19,722 nucleotides of DNA from Promethearchaeota archaeon. Its GTDB lineage: Archaea; Asgardarchaeota; Lokiarchaeia; Sigynarchaeales; SOKP01. This document shows positions 8,350 through 16,983 of the stretch, piece after piece (positions within the stretch are counted from its first letter, which is position 1; every line of letters begins with the position of its first letter). Where the stretch lies: the NCBI GenBank assembly GCA_019057975.1, contig JAHLWJ010000049.1, positions 1 through 19,722 of the forward strand, read 5' to 3'. The notes below the pieces were generated by a model, which was not told the origin of the DNA, made no database searches, and saw nothing but the letters and a program-made list of their open reading frames with translations. The position numbers were made by a program, and so were the translations under genes.

Positions 8350-9300
8350 ATGAAAGTATGGAATCCTACAGTAAGCGTATTAATACCAACTTATAATAGA
8401 GCGTACTCATTAGAACGAGCAATCAGAAGTGTATTTAACCAGACTTATCAAAATTTTGAAATTATTATAGTTGATGATGGGTCGACAGATAATACTGAAG
8501 AATTAGTTAGATCGTATAATGATGAGCGAATTAAATATTTAAAAAATAAAATCAATAAAGGTGCTTCAGCAGCAAGGAATATTGGTATATCTAATGCTTC
8601 TGGAGATTTACTATCTTTCCTTGACAGTGATGATGAGTGGCTACCAAGTAAATTAGATTCTGAAATAAAAATTTTTAACAAAAATTCAAATTGTATTGCA
8701 GTTTCAACCGGATATATCTTTATAGATGAAAGGACACAGAATGCCATCAAAAAAACTGTTTTTGAAGAGAGAATTGTTACCCAGGATGTTGCTTTAAGAG
8801 GAGATTGTTTAACTACAAACGACTTTACTGCCAAAAAAGAAGCAATTATTTCAATTGGGGGATTTGATGAAAATTTGCCAGCAAGGCAAGACTGGGATAT
8901 ATGGATACGCATGTCTTCAATTGGTCTATGTATCCAGGTTCCGTTGTATACTGTTAAAAAACATCTTTTTCATGGTGATCAGATATCAACTAGCTATGAA
9001 AAAAAAATTAATGGTACACTTTTATTATTTGAAAAGCATAGAGATCTATTCTCTTCTGAGGCAGAGGCATGTTACCGTATTTTAAAAATGATAGGACTTT
9101 TTTATTTATTTAACAATGATAATAGTAATGCTAAATTTTATTTTAAAGAATCTCTTAAGCTTACCAAGGTACGAAAAAAAAGAGTCAAACTTATAATTGC
9201 TTTATTGTTACTTAAAAATTTTGATAATTTTGGTGCCCAATTTATAAAGAGTTACTATAAATTCAAAGATCCTTATAATTATTTTTTGTGGGGAAATTAG
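8350..9300 (+). CDS. GT2 family glycosyltransferase (GT-A fold)
   Basis: A 316-residue enzyme with a full GT2 signature: VSVLIPTYNRAYSLERAIRS at the N-terminus, IVDDGSTDNTEELV from residue 40, GASAARNIGI, and the metal site SFLDSDDEW with D92 and D94-D95. The acceptor-side motif is GGFDENLPARQDWDIWIRM. The C-terminal ~90 residues are helical and basic and resemble a small repeat-like extension (YLFNNDNSNAKFYFKESLKL) found in several GT2 proteins. A 47-base AT-rich gap without an evident ribosome site precedes the ATG. The role is sugar addition during glycan assembly; specificity is unknown. Confidence 0.9.
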   Translation: MKVWNPTVSVLIPTYNRAYSLERAIRSVFNQTYQNFEIIIVDDGSTDNTEELVRSYNDERIKYLKNKINKGASAARNIGISNASGDLLSFLDSDDEWLPSKLDSEIKIFNKNSNCIAVSTGYIFIDERTQNAIKKTVFEERIVTQDVALRGDCLTTNDFTAKKEAIISIGGFDENLPARQDWDIWIRMSSIGLCIQVPLYTVKKHLFHGDQISTSYEKKINGTLLLFEKHRDLFSSEAEACYRILKMIGLFYLFNNDNSNAKFYFKESLKLTKVRKKRVKLIIALLLLKNFDNFGAQFIKSYYKFKDPYNYFLWGN

Positions 9301-9499
9301 ACTTTGATTGGATATTAACTTTTAATTTGATTAAGCTAAGGGTCATTAGATATATTTTAAAAATCTTAGTAATTATTATTTTAAGCAGAACCAAGAGATT
9401 TTTGTATGTATTTTCATAAGATAATATAGAGTGCTAGCTTTTTTAAAAGGAATAGTAAAGATTAAATAATACATTTTGAAGTATAACAGAAAAAAGGAT

Positions 9500-10303
9500 A
9501 TGTTAAAGTTTAGCGTTATAACTCCGTCCTTTAATCAAGGAAGATTTATAGAGGATAACATAAAATCTGTTTTAGCACAGGATTACCCTAATTTCGAGCA
9601 TATCATTATTGATGGTGGTTCAACTGATAATACTGTAGAAATTCTAGAAAGATATCCACATCTAAAATGGGTTTCTGAAGTAGATAAAGGACAGGCTCAT
9701 GCGTTAAACAAAGGTTTGGAGAAGGCAACCGGTAACGTAATCTATTGGCTTAATTCAGATGATTTATTATGCAATAACACTTTTCAAATTGTAAATGGTT
9801 TTTTTTCAGGGAATCCAGATAAAAGTGTTATTGTTGGTAATCTTTTGAATGTTAATGAGAATAAAGAACTTTTATGGAAATCAAATGCATATAGAGTGAC
9901 TTTTGATGGATTACTTAATAAAACACAATGTGTTCAGCAGCAATCAACTTTTTTTAGGAAACAAGTTTTTGATGAAGTTGGTAGTTTTGACGAAACTTAC
10001 CATTATTGTATGGATCATGAATTCTGGCTTAGAGTGGCAAAAAAGTTTGAATTTTGTACTATTAATGCTGATTTTGCTATATTCAGAAGGTATTTAGGAA
10101 CAAAAACAATAGATAACGAGTTTGGATTTATTAAAGAGACTTTACGATTTAAACGAAAACATGGAGCAAAAATTTTATCTTGTGGGAATTTTAGGCTTTT
10201 ATATTCGATTATTGCATACCCTTTTAAAAAAATTTATTTATTAAGGAAGTTAGTCAGAAGATTAAAAGGTAAAGATCCTGATTTTATTCATGGAGGACCT
10301 TAA
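9500..10303 (+). CDS. GT2 family glycosyltransferase, NSDD subgroup
   Basis: A 267-residue enzyme from ATG 9500; an in-frame TTG at 9476 would add eight residues (MKYNRKKD). ATG 9500 is preferred because family members begin almost directly with the first beta strand, here KFSVITPSFNQG, and AAAAGG lies just before it, although closely spaced. Other motifs: IIIDGGSTDNTVEIL from residue 35, SEVDKGQAHALNKGL at 59-73, and the metal site YWLNSDD with N85-S86-D87-D88, which defines a common WcaA-like subgroup. QQSTFFRK and MDHEFWLRVAKKFEF supply the acceptor-side region. A basic C-terminus (KKIYLLRKLVRRLKGK) may contact the membrane. A 175-base AT-rich gap precedes it, the longest break in the GT run up to that point. 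Confidence 0.9.
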   Translation: MLKFSVITPSFNQGRFIEDNIKSVLAQDYPNFEHIIIDGGSTDNTVEILERYPHLKWVSEVDKGQAHALNKGLEKATGNVIYWLNSDDLLCNNTFQIVNGFFSGNPDKSVIVGNLLNVNENKELLWKSNAYRVTFDGLLNKTQCVQQQSTFFRKQVFDEVGSFDETYHYCMDHEFWLRVAKKFEFCTINADFAIFRRYLGTKTIDNEFGFIKETLRFKRKHGAKILSCGNFRLLYSIIAYPFKKIYLLRKLVRRLKGKDPDFIHGGP

Positions 10304-10308
10304 GTTAT

Positions 10309-11367
10309 ATGAACATAGCAGTTTTTACTAGGAATCTTGTTGGATATGGTGGTATTCCTTATAGTTTAAAATATTTGTCAATTGGTTGGAAAAAACAAAA
10401 TCTACAATATAAAAATAATTTAAATTATATAATACTAGAAGATATTGATGAAGAGCTATTAAAAGATATAAAAAATAACTTAGCTACTGTTATATTTCTT
10501 AATACTAATAATAGATTTAAACAATTTTTTAAAATATTTAAAATCCTAAGAAAAAATAATTATGATTGTATCTTATGTACTTGTTTTAGAACTTATATGT
10601 TTACAAAGATGCTAGCCCCTTTTAAAAAAATTATATTATGGTTTCGTGGAACTAATTATTTAGGCAACCTTTTTAAGAAATTATTTTTTATTATTACTAA
10701 TAACACAGTTTCTTTAGTTAATTCATATTATACTGCCAGGAATAATAATTTGAAAAAATATAAAGTTATTTATAATGGTGTTAGCGATGATTTCTTAAAT
10801 GTTGATAATTCAGACTTTTATAACAAGTTTAATATTCCAAAAGATTCTGTAGTGATTGGTTTTATTGGTGGATGGGTTGTTTGGAAAAATCATATTACAT
10901 TAATTAAGGCATTTAACTTATTATCCGAGAAATATAAGAATATTTATTTGATTTGTATTGGAGAACATTCTGAACTGACAACGAAAGTGTTAAGAGAAGT
11001 AGAACATAAGGAAAGAGTACGTTTTCAAGATAAAATATCTTATGCTTCTAGATATTTAAAGTACTTTGATTTATATATTCAACCTTCGTATTCAGAAGGG
11101 TTTGGAAATGCTGTTGTAGAATCAATGTATGCAGGTTGCCCGATTGTGGCTGCAAAAGCAGGTGCTTTACCAGAATTAATAGAAAGCGATGTTGATGGTA
11201 TATTGTATACACCTCCAACTTCCCCCCTTGAGTGTTTTTATGCTATTGAAAAGTTATTAAATAATAAATCTCTAGCTAATAAGTTATCTGATAATGCAAG
11301 AGTAAAAGCTTATAAAAATTTCTCTCCAGAAATTTTTGCAAAACGGTTTATAGGAAGTTTTACATAG
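10309..11367 (+). CDS. GT4 family glycosyltransferase (GT-B fold)
   Basis: A 352-residue retaining-type GT-B enzyme. The N-terminal domain starts NIAVFTRNLVGYGGIPYSLK, with the glycine-rich loop usual for GT4. The C-terminal domain begins near VIGFIGGWVVWKNHITLIKA and has SYSEGFGNAVVESMYAGCPI with the E-x7-E pair Glu263 and Glu271 that binds the donor sugar-nucleotide, followed by AKAGALPELI. It is expected to transfer a sugar in the cytoplasm to the growing lipid-linked glycan. GGAGG at 10292-10296, within the end of the previous gene, serves as a slightly distant ribosome site. The stop TAG shares one base with the GTG start of the next gene. Confidence 0.9.
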   Translation: MNIAVFTRNLVGYGGIPYSLKYLSIGWKKQNLQYKNNLNYIILEDIDEELLKDIKNNLATVIFLNTNNRFKQFFKIFKILRKNNYDCILCTCFRTYMFTKMLAPFKKIILWFRGTNYLGNLFKKLFFIITNNTVSLVNSYYTARNNNLKKYKVIYNGVSDDFLNVDNSDFYNKFNIPKDSVVIGFIGGWVVWKNHITLIKAFNLLSEKYKNIYLICIGEHSELTTKVLREVEHKERVRFQDKISYASRYLKYFDLYIQPSYSEGFGNAVVESMYAGCPIVAAKAGALPELIESDVDGILYTPPTSPLECFYAIEKLLNNKSLANKLSDNARVKAYKNFSPEIFAKRFIGSFT

Positions 11368-12455
11368 TGAAATTAAGAATAGTTTTAATAACTAATATAC
11401 CCGCACCATATAGAATACCTGTTTATAATAAAATTGCTGAGAAAGTAGGAGGTGATTTTACTGTTTTTTACTGTGCTAGAAAAGAACCTAATCGTGGTTG
11501 GGATATAAATTTAACCAATTTAATCCATAATTATATATTCTTAAAGGGAAAAATGTTTAATTATAAGAGACGGTTCATCCATATTAATCTTGATGTGTGG
11601 AAAAAATTAAAAAAGCATAATCCAGATATTGTAGTCTCCACTTCTTTTAATCCAACCATGCTCTTGGCATGGTTTTATACAATTATTTATAGAAAGAAAC
11701 ATATAATAATGTCAGATGGATGGTTTAAATCAGAAAATAGTTTATCCAAATTGCATTTTTTTATTAGAAGAATAGTATACAAATTTTCAGATGCTTTTAT
11801 AGGAGCAAGCAAGCATACTCTTTCTATGTTTGAGCAATATAGTATACCAAAGGAAAAAGTATTTCAAAGCTGTTTATGTATTGATAATGAAAAATTTAAG
11901 AAATTTACAGATGGAAAGAAGAAATATGATGTTATGTTTTCAGGGCAGTTTGTAGAAAGAAAAATGCCTTTTTTCTTTCTTGAAGTTATAAAAAAACTTA
12001 AAAAATATAAAAAGGACTTAAAAATTTTACTAATTGGTTCTGGTCCGTTAAAGGGTAGAATTCTGGAAGAGTTAAGCAAAAATAAGATAAATTATAAATA
12101 TCCTGGCTTTGTTGAGCAAGAAGATCTTCCGAAATATTATGCAGGTAGTAAATTATTATTATTTCCAACTAAATCTGATCCATGGGGAATAGTTGCTAAT
12201 GAAGCCTGTGCTGCAGGAACTCCGGTTATTACGTGTAATAACGCTGGCGTGGCTAATGACTTAATATACAATGGGATAAATGGTTTTGTACTCCCTTTGG
12301 ATGTTGACTTATGGGTAGATAGAATACTGAAGCTTTTAAGTGATAAAAAATTGTATAATAAAATGTCAACGTTAGCAGTTAGAAAAGTTCAGGAATATAA
12401 TTTTAACGCAGCAGCAGAAGGATTTATCAAAGCATGTGAGAAAGTAATAGATTAA
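11367..12455 (+). CDS. GT4 family glycosyltransferase (GT-B fold)
   Basis: A 362-residue GT-B enzyme. It begins LRIVLITNIPAPYRIPVYNK, a start seen in GT4 members of polysaccharide clusters (PAPYR motif). It has VVSTSFNPTMLLAW and IIMSDGWFKSE in the acceptor domain, then the donor domain with DVMFSGQFVERKMPFFFLE, LLIGSGPLK, and KSDPWGIVANEACAAGTP. In that last string Asp271 stands at the first position of the usual E-x7-E pair and Glu279 at the second, a known variant. The GTG start overlaps the preceding stop by one base, indicating tight coupling. After the stop there are 181 AT-rich bases before the next gene's preferred start. Confidence 0.9.
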   Translation: MKLRIVLITNIPAPYRIPVYNKIAEKVGGDFTVFYCARKEPNRGWDINLTNLIHNYIFLKGKMFNYKRRFIHINLDVWKKLKKHNPDIVVSTSFNPTMLLAWFYTIIYRKKHIIMSDGWFKSENSLSKLHFFIRRIVYKFSDAFIGASKHTLSMFEQYSIPKEKVFQSCLCIDNEKFKKFTDGKKKYDVMFSGQFVERKMPFFFLEVIKKLKKYKKDLKILLIGSGPLKGRILEELSKNKINYKYPGFVEQEDLPKYYAGSKLLLFPTKSDPWGIVANEACAAGTPVITCNNAGVANDLIYNGINGFVLPLDVDLWVDRILKLLSDKKLYNKMSTLAVRKVQEYNFNAAAEGFIKACEKVID

Positions 12456-12636
12456 GGAAAAATTGTAGAGAGAACCTCATTTTATTATTTGATGAAAGTA
12501 GAAATTTAAAGGTATTAAGTGGGATATATAAATTTGAAATTAAAAAATTAATTTAGAATAAATAAATATATAAATAATTGTATGTATATATTTATAGAAA
12601 TAAATTTAATAATTGTTAATAAATAAAAGTGAAATT

Positions 12637-13341
12637 ATGATTACGATAGATAAATTAATGGGAAAGTTTAAAGATAAATTTGATTTTATTAAGGAAAATG
12701 TTAAAAATCAGGATGTTTTAGATATAGGGTGCGTTCAAAGTCTTTCTGATTTCTCACAAGAAAAAATGAAAGAAACTCAACACTTTAAGCTAAAACAATA
12801 TACAAAAAAGTTAATAGGTGTTGATCTTGATGAAAGAGGAGTGGAAATGTTAAATTCGCTTGGGTGCAATTGTTATGTTTCTTTTGCTGAAAACATAAAA
12901 CATTTAAATCTAGGAAAGTTTGATATAATATTATTGGGAGATATAATAGAACATATACCTGATCCTTGCAATTTTTTGATAAATTTACGGCCTATCTTAA
13001 AAGAAGACGGTAAAATACTTTGTACTACTCCAAATGCTTTGAGCTATGAATACCAAATTAGATTGTTACTAAAAAAACCTATTACTCGACATCAGCATGT
13101 TGCATGGTATTGTCGAGTTACACTGAGAAAATTATTTCTTTATTCAGGTTACAAGGAGGTACATTGTTATTATGGAGTTTATTGGAAAACAACTAGAAAC
13201 AAATTAAGACCTTTTGTAGAAAAAATTATATTTAAAATAAATCAGGAATATGCTTCACAATTATTATGTATATTTCAAATTGATAATACTTTTTCAATCG
13301 ATAAAAAAATTAGATTACAGAAGAAAAGACTATTATTATAA
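12637..13341 (+). CDS. Class I SAM-dependent methyltransferase
   Basis: A 234-residue protein from ATG 12637; an in-frame TTG at 12613 would add eight residues but lies in AT-rich sequence without a ribosome site, whereas AAGTGA precedes the ATG. Motif I is DVLDIGCVQS (26-35), followed after an unusually long insertion by the acidic strand end IGVDLDERGVEML. Then come FDIILLGDIIEHIPDPCNFL as motif II and ILKEDGKILCTTPN as motif III, all typical of Methyltransf_11/23 proteins. The insertion (SLSDFSQEKMKETQHF region) is normal for a subgroup of cell-surface-glycan methyltransferases. Substrate unknown; sugar O-methylation or chain capping are plausible. It is followed by a region with no intact gene for about 300 bases. 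Confidence 0.85.
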   Translation: MITIDKLMGKFKDKFDFIKENVKNQDVLDIGCVQSLSDFSQEKMKETQHFKLKQYTKKLIGVDLDERGVEMLNSLGCNCYVSFAENIKHLNLGKFDIILLGDIIEHIPDPCNFLINLRPILKEDGKILCTTPNALSYEYQIRLLLKKPITRHQHVAWYCRVTLRKLFLYSGYKEVHCYYGVYWKTTRNKLRPFVEKIIFKINQEYASQLLCIFQIDNTFSIDKKIRLQKKRLLL

Positions 13342-13634
13342 TAAAATCCAAGTAGTTTAATGTTATAATTAATAAAAAATTTGTTTGTCTTGTAAGTTTT
13401 GTTGAGCCTATTAAGTATATTTATCCCTACAATTGTTATGTAGATTATACTATTAAAGTGAAAATAAAAAAATTAGAGTTTATATTGCAGGATTTTTAAC
13501 AACTATTATCTTCATATTAGGAATTTCTTTATTTGAAGTTGTTTTAGAGGAATCAGTTAGAGGGATATTCTTATAGATAAATATGGGTGTGATTATGTTT
13601 TTAATAAATATTTACAGTAAACAAAGAATCCCGA
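13342..13634 (+). other. Gene-free AT-rich stretch with a possible coding remnant
   Basis: About 290 bases with no intact gene. One open stretch, frame from about 13457 to the TAG at 13574-13576, lacks a usable start codon. It encodes about 38 residues including a hydrophobic span (YIAGFLTTIIFILGISLF) followed by an acidic piece, VVLEESVRG. This may be the relic of a small membrane protein or the end of a larger lost gene, but AT-rich sequence gives hydrophobic reading frames by chance. No clear promoter, terminator or repeat was found. It sits directly before a decayed glycosyltransferase gene, so it may be part of one decaying region. Confidence 0.35.
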
Positions 13635-14434
13635 ATGAATAAGAAGAAAATATTATTAATAGGTTCCATTTCTCCTCCGTGTTATGGAGTAACTTTTTAT
13701 AATTTTGAATTAATAAAATCAAAAATATCAAATTATTTTAATATTTATCATATTGATACTTAAGACAAAAGAGGATTAGATAATATTGGGAATTTAGATT
13801 TACGAAATATAACTCTAAGCTTTAAAAATTTCATCGAACTTTTTAAAGTTATTATTAAAGTAAAGCCTGATTTGGTGTATCTTCCAATAGCACAAAATAT
13901 TGCTTACTTAAGAGATGGAATATTTATTATTATTACTAAATTTTTTAGTAAATCTAAAGTAGTAGTGCATCTACATGGCAGTTATTTTAAAAAATATTAT
14001 GATAAAAGTAATTTAATTATTAAGAAATTTATAGATTTTACTTTAAGAAAGGTAGATGGAGCTATAGTACTTAGTGATTCATTAAGAAATGTTCTAACAA
14101 ATTGGATAAAAGAGATTGAAGTTGTTCCTAATGGAATTAACTTTTTTCCTAATATTAAAGTAAGAAAAAGTAAAAAAGAAATAGTATTGAGTTATTTAGG
14201 TAATTTAACTAGAGATAAAGGAATTATAGAGTTAGTAAAAACAAGTAAAATGGTCTTAGAAAAGTATGATAATATAAAGTTAAAAATAGCCGAGCCTTGG
14301 CGTGAAAAAGAAAAAAAACTAGGGAATTTTTATTAAAATATATTAGTAAAAACTGTATTAGTAATAAAATAGAATTTACTGGATTTTTATCAAGTAATAA
14401 GAAAGATAATGCAAATGAAAAGCAATTTAAATAG
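13635..14434 (+). pseudogene. Decayed GT4-type glycosyltransferase gene
   Basis: Three lesions. (1) From ATG 13635 the frame reads KKKILLIGSISPPCYGVTFY and on to FNIYHIDT, where TAA at 13761-13763 stops it. The same frame continues DKRGLDNIGNLDLRNITL, which fits the family pattern of an aspartate-threonine pair followed by a polar residue and an arginine-rich turn, so the stop replaces one codon. (2) The frame then runs through VYLPIAQN, VVVHLHGSYFKKYY, AIVLSDSLRN and VVPNGI to WREKEKK and ends at TAA 14334-14336. One extra A in the eight-A tract 14311-14318 would restore TREFLLKYISKN and KIEFTGFLSSNKK, matching the family's donor domain. (3) Similarity stops near 14400, so the E-x7-E donor site and the rest of the C-terminal domain are missing; the next gene begins there. 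As it stands it cannot make an active enzyme. An assembly indel could explain lesion 2 but not 1 and 3. Confidence 0.85.
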
Positions 14435-15704
14435 ATGTACATTTAATAATAGTTTGATTTATTTCAATATTATTTTATTGACTATTATTTCTGCTTATTT
14501 AAATTTCAATTTGAGTATAAGTTTTTTTTCATATAATTTGCGCTCGAGCTATTTGTTTATATTAGCGGTTATTATTCTATTGATTTTATCTTTATTTAGG
14601 GAAAATGTTATTATACATGTTCCATATTGGCGCCTCTTTTCTTTTTTTATTTTCATATATTTTATTTCTACATTTTTGAATTTCAGTTCAAAGTATTTTT
14701 ATAGAGGTATCGCTGATTGTGTTTTATTAACATTTAATTTTTTTCACTATTTTTTGATTGTTAATTTATTGGCCACGAACAAGAAAAAACTTAATATTTT
14801 ATTCAAAGTTTTTATAATAGCAGGCGGTATTTTATCTTTGATTGGAATTCTTTTGATATTAATTTCCCTTACAGGGTTAAACTTGCCTGTTTTTGATTAC
14901 TATGTTAAAAGAGACTTTTTACATAACAAAGATTTAAGTACATTCCCACGACTTATTTTTTTTCATACTGTTGCGGGTGGAGCGCTATCCACAACATCAT
15001 TGATAGGATTCTGTTACTATTCCATAAGTAGAGAAAGAAATGTATTATATATTTTTATTTCATCGATTTTATCTTTTGTGGGAATGCTATTATGTTATGC
15101 GAGGGGTGCAATATTAGGATTTTTGATAGGGTTTGTATTTTTTATTTTATTAATGTTCATTAGAAAAAAAAATGATAGAATTTTTCTAAATAGAATTCTT
15201 ATTTTATTTTTTGTATTTTTATTAATTTTTTCAGCAATTTCTATTATGCCTGTTAGTAAAGAGATTGTTTTTGGCAAAATTAAATTACTTTTAGATGTAA
15301 GTGAAGGAACAGGGGCCCATAGAATAAGTTGGTGGAAAGAAATGGTTATCGATTTCTTTAATAGACCATTTTTAGGGTATGGTGCTAGTAATTATAGAAA
15401 GTTTAGGGAGTCTGCAAGTAGTTCAATAACGGGCGTTTCAGAAAATTTTTATATTGAAGTATTACATTCATCAGGGTTAATAGGCTTTGGGACATTATTT
15501 CTCATTAATATAATTGTTATTGTTAGAGCATTAAAAAAAATTTTTAACCGAACCAAAGAGAATGTTTATTTAATTAGTTTTTTATGTGGTTATATATGTA
15601 TTAGTGTAGTTGCTTTTACCAATCCTATTGCGTGGGCTTCTTTTTTCTGGGTTACATTAGCATTTTTTGTTGCCTCTCTAAAGTATGAAGAATTAGATTA
15701 TTAA
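14409..15704 (+). CDS. O-antigen ligase/polymerase-like membrane protein (Wzy_C family)
   Basis: A 431-residue protein with about ten to twelve hydrophobic spans, the size and shape of WaaL/Wzy-type proteins. The conserved region is present: LLCYARGAILGFLIGF (Arg-Gly preceding a span), then a large outward loop with AHRISWWKEMVIDFFNRPFLGYGASNYRK in two parts, and SENFYIEVLHSSGLIGFGT, where His is the residue thought essential in WaaL relatives. Family members either polymerise lipid-linked repeat units or transfer a finished glycan to lipid A, protein or another acceptor outside the cytoplasmic membrane. With a Wzm/Wzt exporter in the same cluster, a ligase role is attractive but not proven. 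Start ATG 14409 or ATG 14415 cannot be separated; the 5' end lies over the wreck of the preceding GT4 gene. Confidence 0.85.
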   Translation: MQMKSNLNRCTFNNSLIYFNIILLTIISAYLNFNLSISFFSYNLRSSYLFILAVIILLILSLFRENVIIHVPYWRLFSFFIFIYFISTFLNFSSKYFYRGIADCVLLTFNFFHYFLIVNLLATNKKKLNILFKVFIIAGGILSLIGILLILISLTGLNLPVFDYYVKRDFLHNKDLSTFPRLIFFHTVAGGALSTTSLIGFCYYSISRERNVLYIFISSILSFVGMLLCYARGAILGFLIGFVFFILLMFIRKKNDRIFLNRILILFFVFLLIFSAISIMPVSKEIVFGKIKLLLDVSEGTGAHRISWWKEMVIDFFNRPFLGYGASNYRKFRESASSSITGVSENFYIEVLHSSGLIGFGTLFLINIIVIVRALKKIFNRTKENVYLISFLCGYICISVVAFTNPIAWASFFWVTLAFFVASLKYEELDY

Positions 15705-15728
15705 AAAGTAAGATTGATTTAAGGATTT

Positions 15729-16925
15729 ATGAAGATATTGCTTTGTCATAACTATTATAAAGAAAGAGGTGGAGAAGATACGGTATTTGATTATGAAAAA
15801 GAACTCCTTAAACAAAAGGGGTATGAAGTTATTGAATATTGTAAAAGAAGCAAGAATATAAATAATATTTTTAAAGAATTGATTGTCCTTGTTAAATTAT
15901 TTTTTTCTATAAATACATATAGAGAAATAAATAGAATTATAAAAGAAAAGAAACCAGATATTGCACATCTTCATAATATATTTCCAATTATTTCCCCCTC
16001 CATATATTATGTATTAAAAAAAAATAATATTCCTATAGTGCAAACTATTCATAATTATAGATTTTATTGTTCAAATGGATTAAGTATAAAAAGTGGTAGA
16101 ATATGCAGTAAATGTGAAAAGCTTTCTTTTAAGAGTATTTTTAATATATGCAATAAAGATAAAAAACTATATGATTTATTATTATCTTTAATAATTTATT
16201 TTATGAGAAAGTTCAAAGTATATGATAAAGTTAATTATTTTATAGCTCCATCAAAATTTATCCAAAATATGTTGGTAAGATTTGGCATTAATGAGAATAA
16301 GATCATTTTTAAAGTCAATTTAATAAATACTAATATAGATCTAATAAGTTTAAAGGAATGCAAGAATGTCAAAAACTTAAAGTATTTTTCTTATGTTGGG
16401 CGATTAGCAGAAGAGAAAGGAATTATTGAATTGGTAAAAGTTTTTAAGGAAATTAGAAATATTGGCCTAAGGATTTTAGGAACTGGCCCGCTAGAGAGCG
16501 AAATAGAAAGTTTTATTATAAAGAATAAATTAAAAAATATAGAATTATTAGGATTTATTACTGGGCATAAAAAAGAAGAAATTATACAAGGTGGAATTGC
16601 TACTATAGTTCCGTCTATTTGTTATGAGAATTGTCCTATTATTATAATTGAATGTTTAAATCTGGGGGTGCCTTTAATAGTAAATAATGTTGGTGCCCTT
16701 CCTGAGTATATTAGAAATGGATACAATGGTTATATTTATGATTTTAATGATTTTATTGATTTGAAAAAGAAAGTATTGAAGTTATATAATATGGGCGATA
16801 ATCAACTAGAAAAATTAAGAAGAAATTGTAAAAAGAGTTTTTTCTCATTGTTTGATGAAAGTAGGAACTTCAAGATAATTGATGGATTATATAAATCTAT
16901 AATAAAGAGCAAGGCAATGGTTTAA
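15729..16925 (+). CDS. GT4 family glycosyltransferase with Cys cluster
   Basis: A 398-residue GT-B enzyme. The N-terminus, KILLCHNYYKERGGEDTVFD, is the hallmark of a widespread GT4 subgroup in O-antigen and exopolysaccharide clusters. DIAHLHNIFPIISPS and TIHNYRFYC follow. Four cysteines, C114, C126, C129 and C141, lie in a small insertion after the HNYR motif. This insertion is conserved in the subgroup and may bind a metal (inference). The donor domain has YVGRLAEEKGIIELV, ILGTGPLE, and CYENCPIIIIECLNLGVPLI with Glu300 and Glu308 as the E-x7-E pair, then NNVGALPEYI. AAGGA close before the ATG is a good ribosome site. It probably adds a sugar to the lipid-linked chain at the cytoplasmic face. 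Confidence 0.9.
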   Translation: MKILLCHNYYKERGGEDTVFDYEKELLKQKGYEVIEYCKRSKNINNIFKELIVLVKLFFSINTYREINRIIKEKKPDIAHLHNIFPIISPSIYYVLKKNNIPIVQTIHNYRFYCSNGLSIKSGRICSKCEKLSFKSIFNICNKDKKLYDLLLSLIIYFMRKFKVYDKVNYFIAPSKFIQNMLVRFGINENKIIFKVNLINTNIDLISLKECKNVKNLKYFSYVGRLAEEKGIIELVKVFKEIRNIGLRILGTGPLESEIESFIIKNKLKNIELLGFITGHKKEEIIQGGIATIVPSICYENCPIIIIECLNLGVPLIVNNVGALPEYIRNGYNGYIYDFNDFIDLKKKVLKLYNMGDNQLEKLRRNCKKSFFSLFDESRNFKIIDGLYKSIIKSKAMV

Positions 16926-16983
16926 TAGAATATTAATAGTACTTAAAAAATATTTTTTTAAAGCTTTTAATACTTAGGCAGTG

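Noticed and set aside
8448..8912. A 154-codon open frame on the minus strand inside the GT2 gene at 8350.
   Set aside because: It is antisense to a gene with complete GT2 motifs and its translation matches no family; a shadow frame.
8855..9085. Same-strand out-of-frame open frame inside the GT2 gene at 8350, and a similar one at 9903-10097.
   Set aside because: Overlaps conserved GT2 sequence in another frame with no start signal or recognisable product.
9288..9419. A possible 43-codon gene with GTG start and a hydrophobic segment between two GT2 genes.
   Set aside because: No ribosome site, starts inside the preceding gene, composition is what AT-rich DNA gives by chance, and no family was recognised.
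16942..16963. Near-palindrome of A and T runs after the GT4 gene ending at 16925, considered as a terminator.
   Set aside because: The stem would be almost entirely A-T pairs with no G+C-rich core, and the next gene follows in the same direction 20 bases on.
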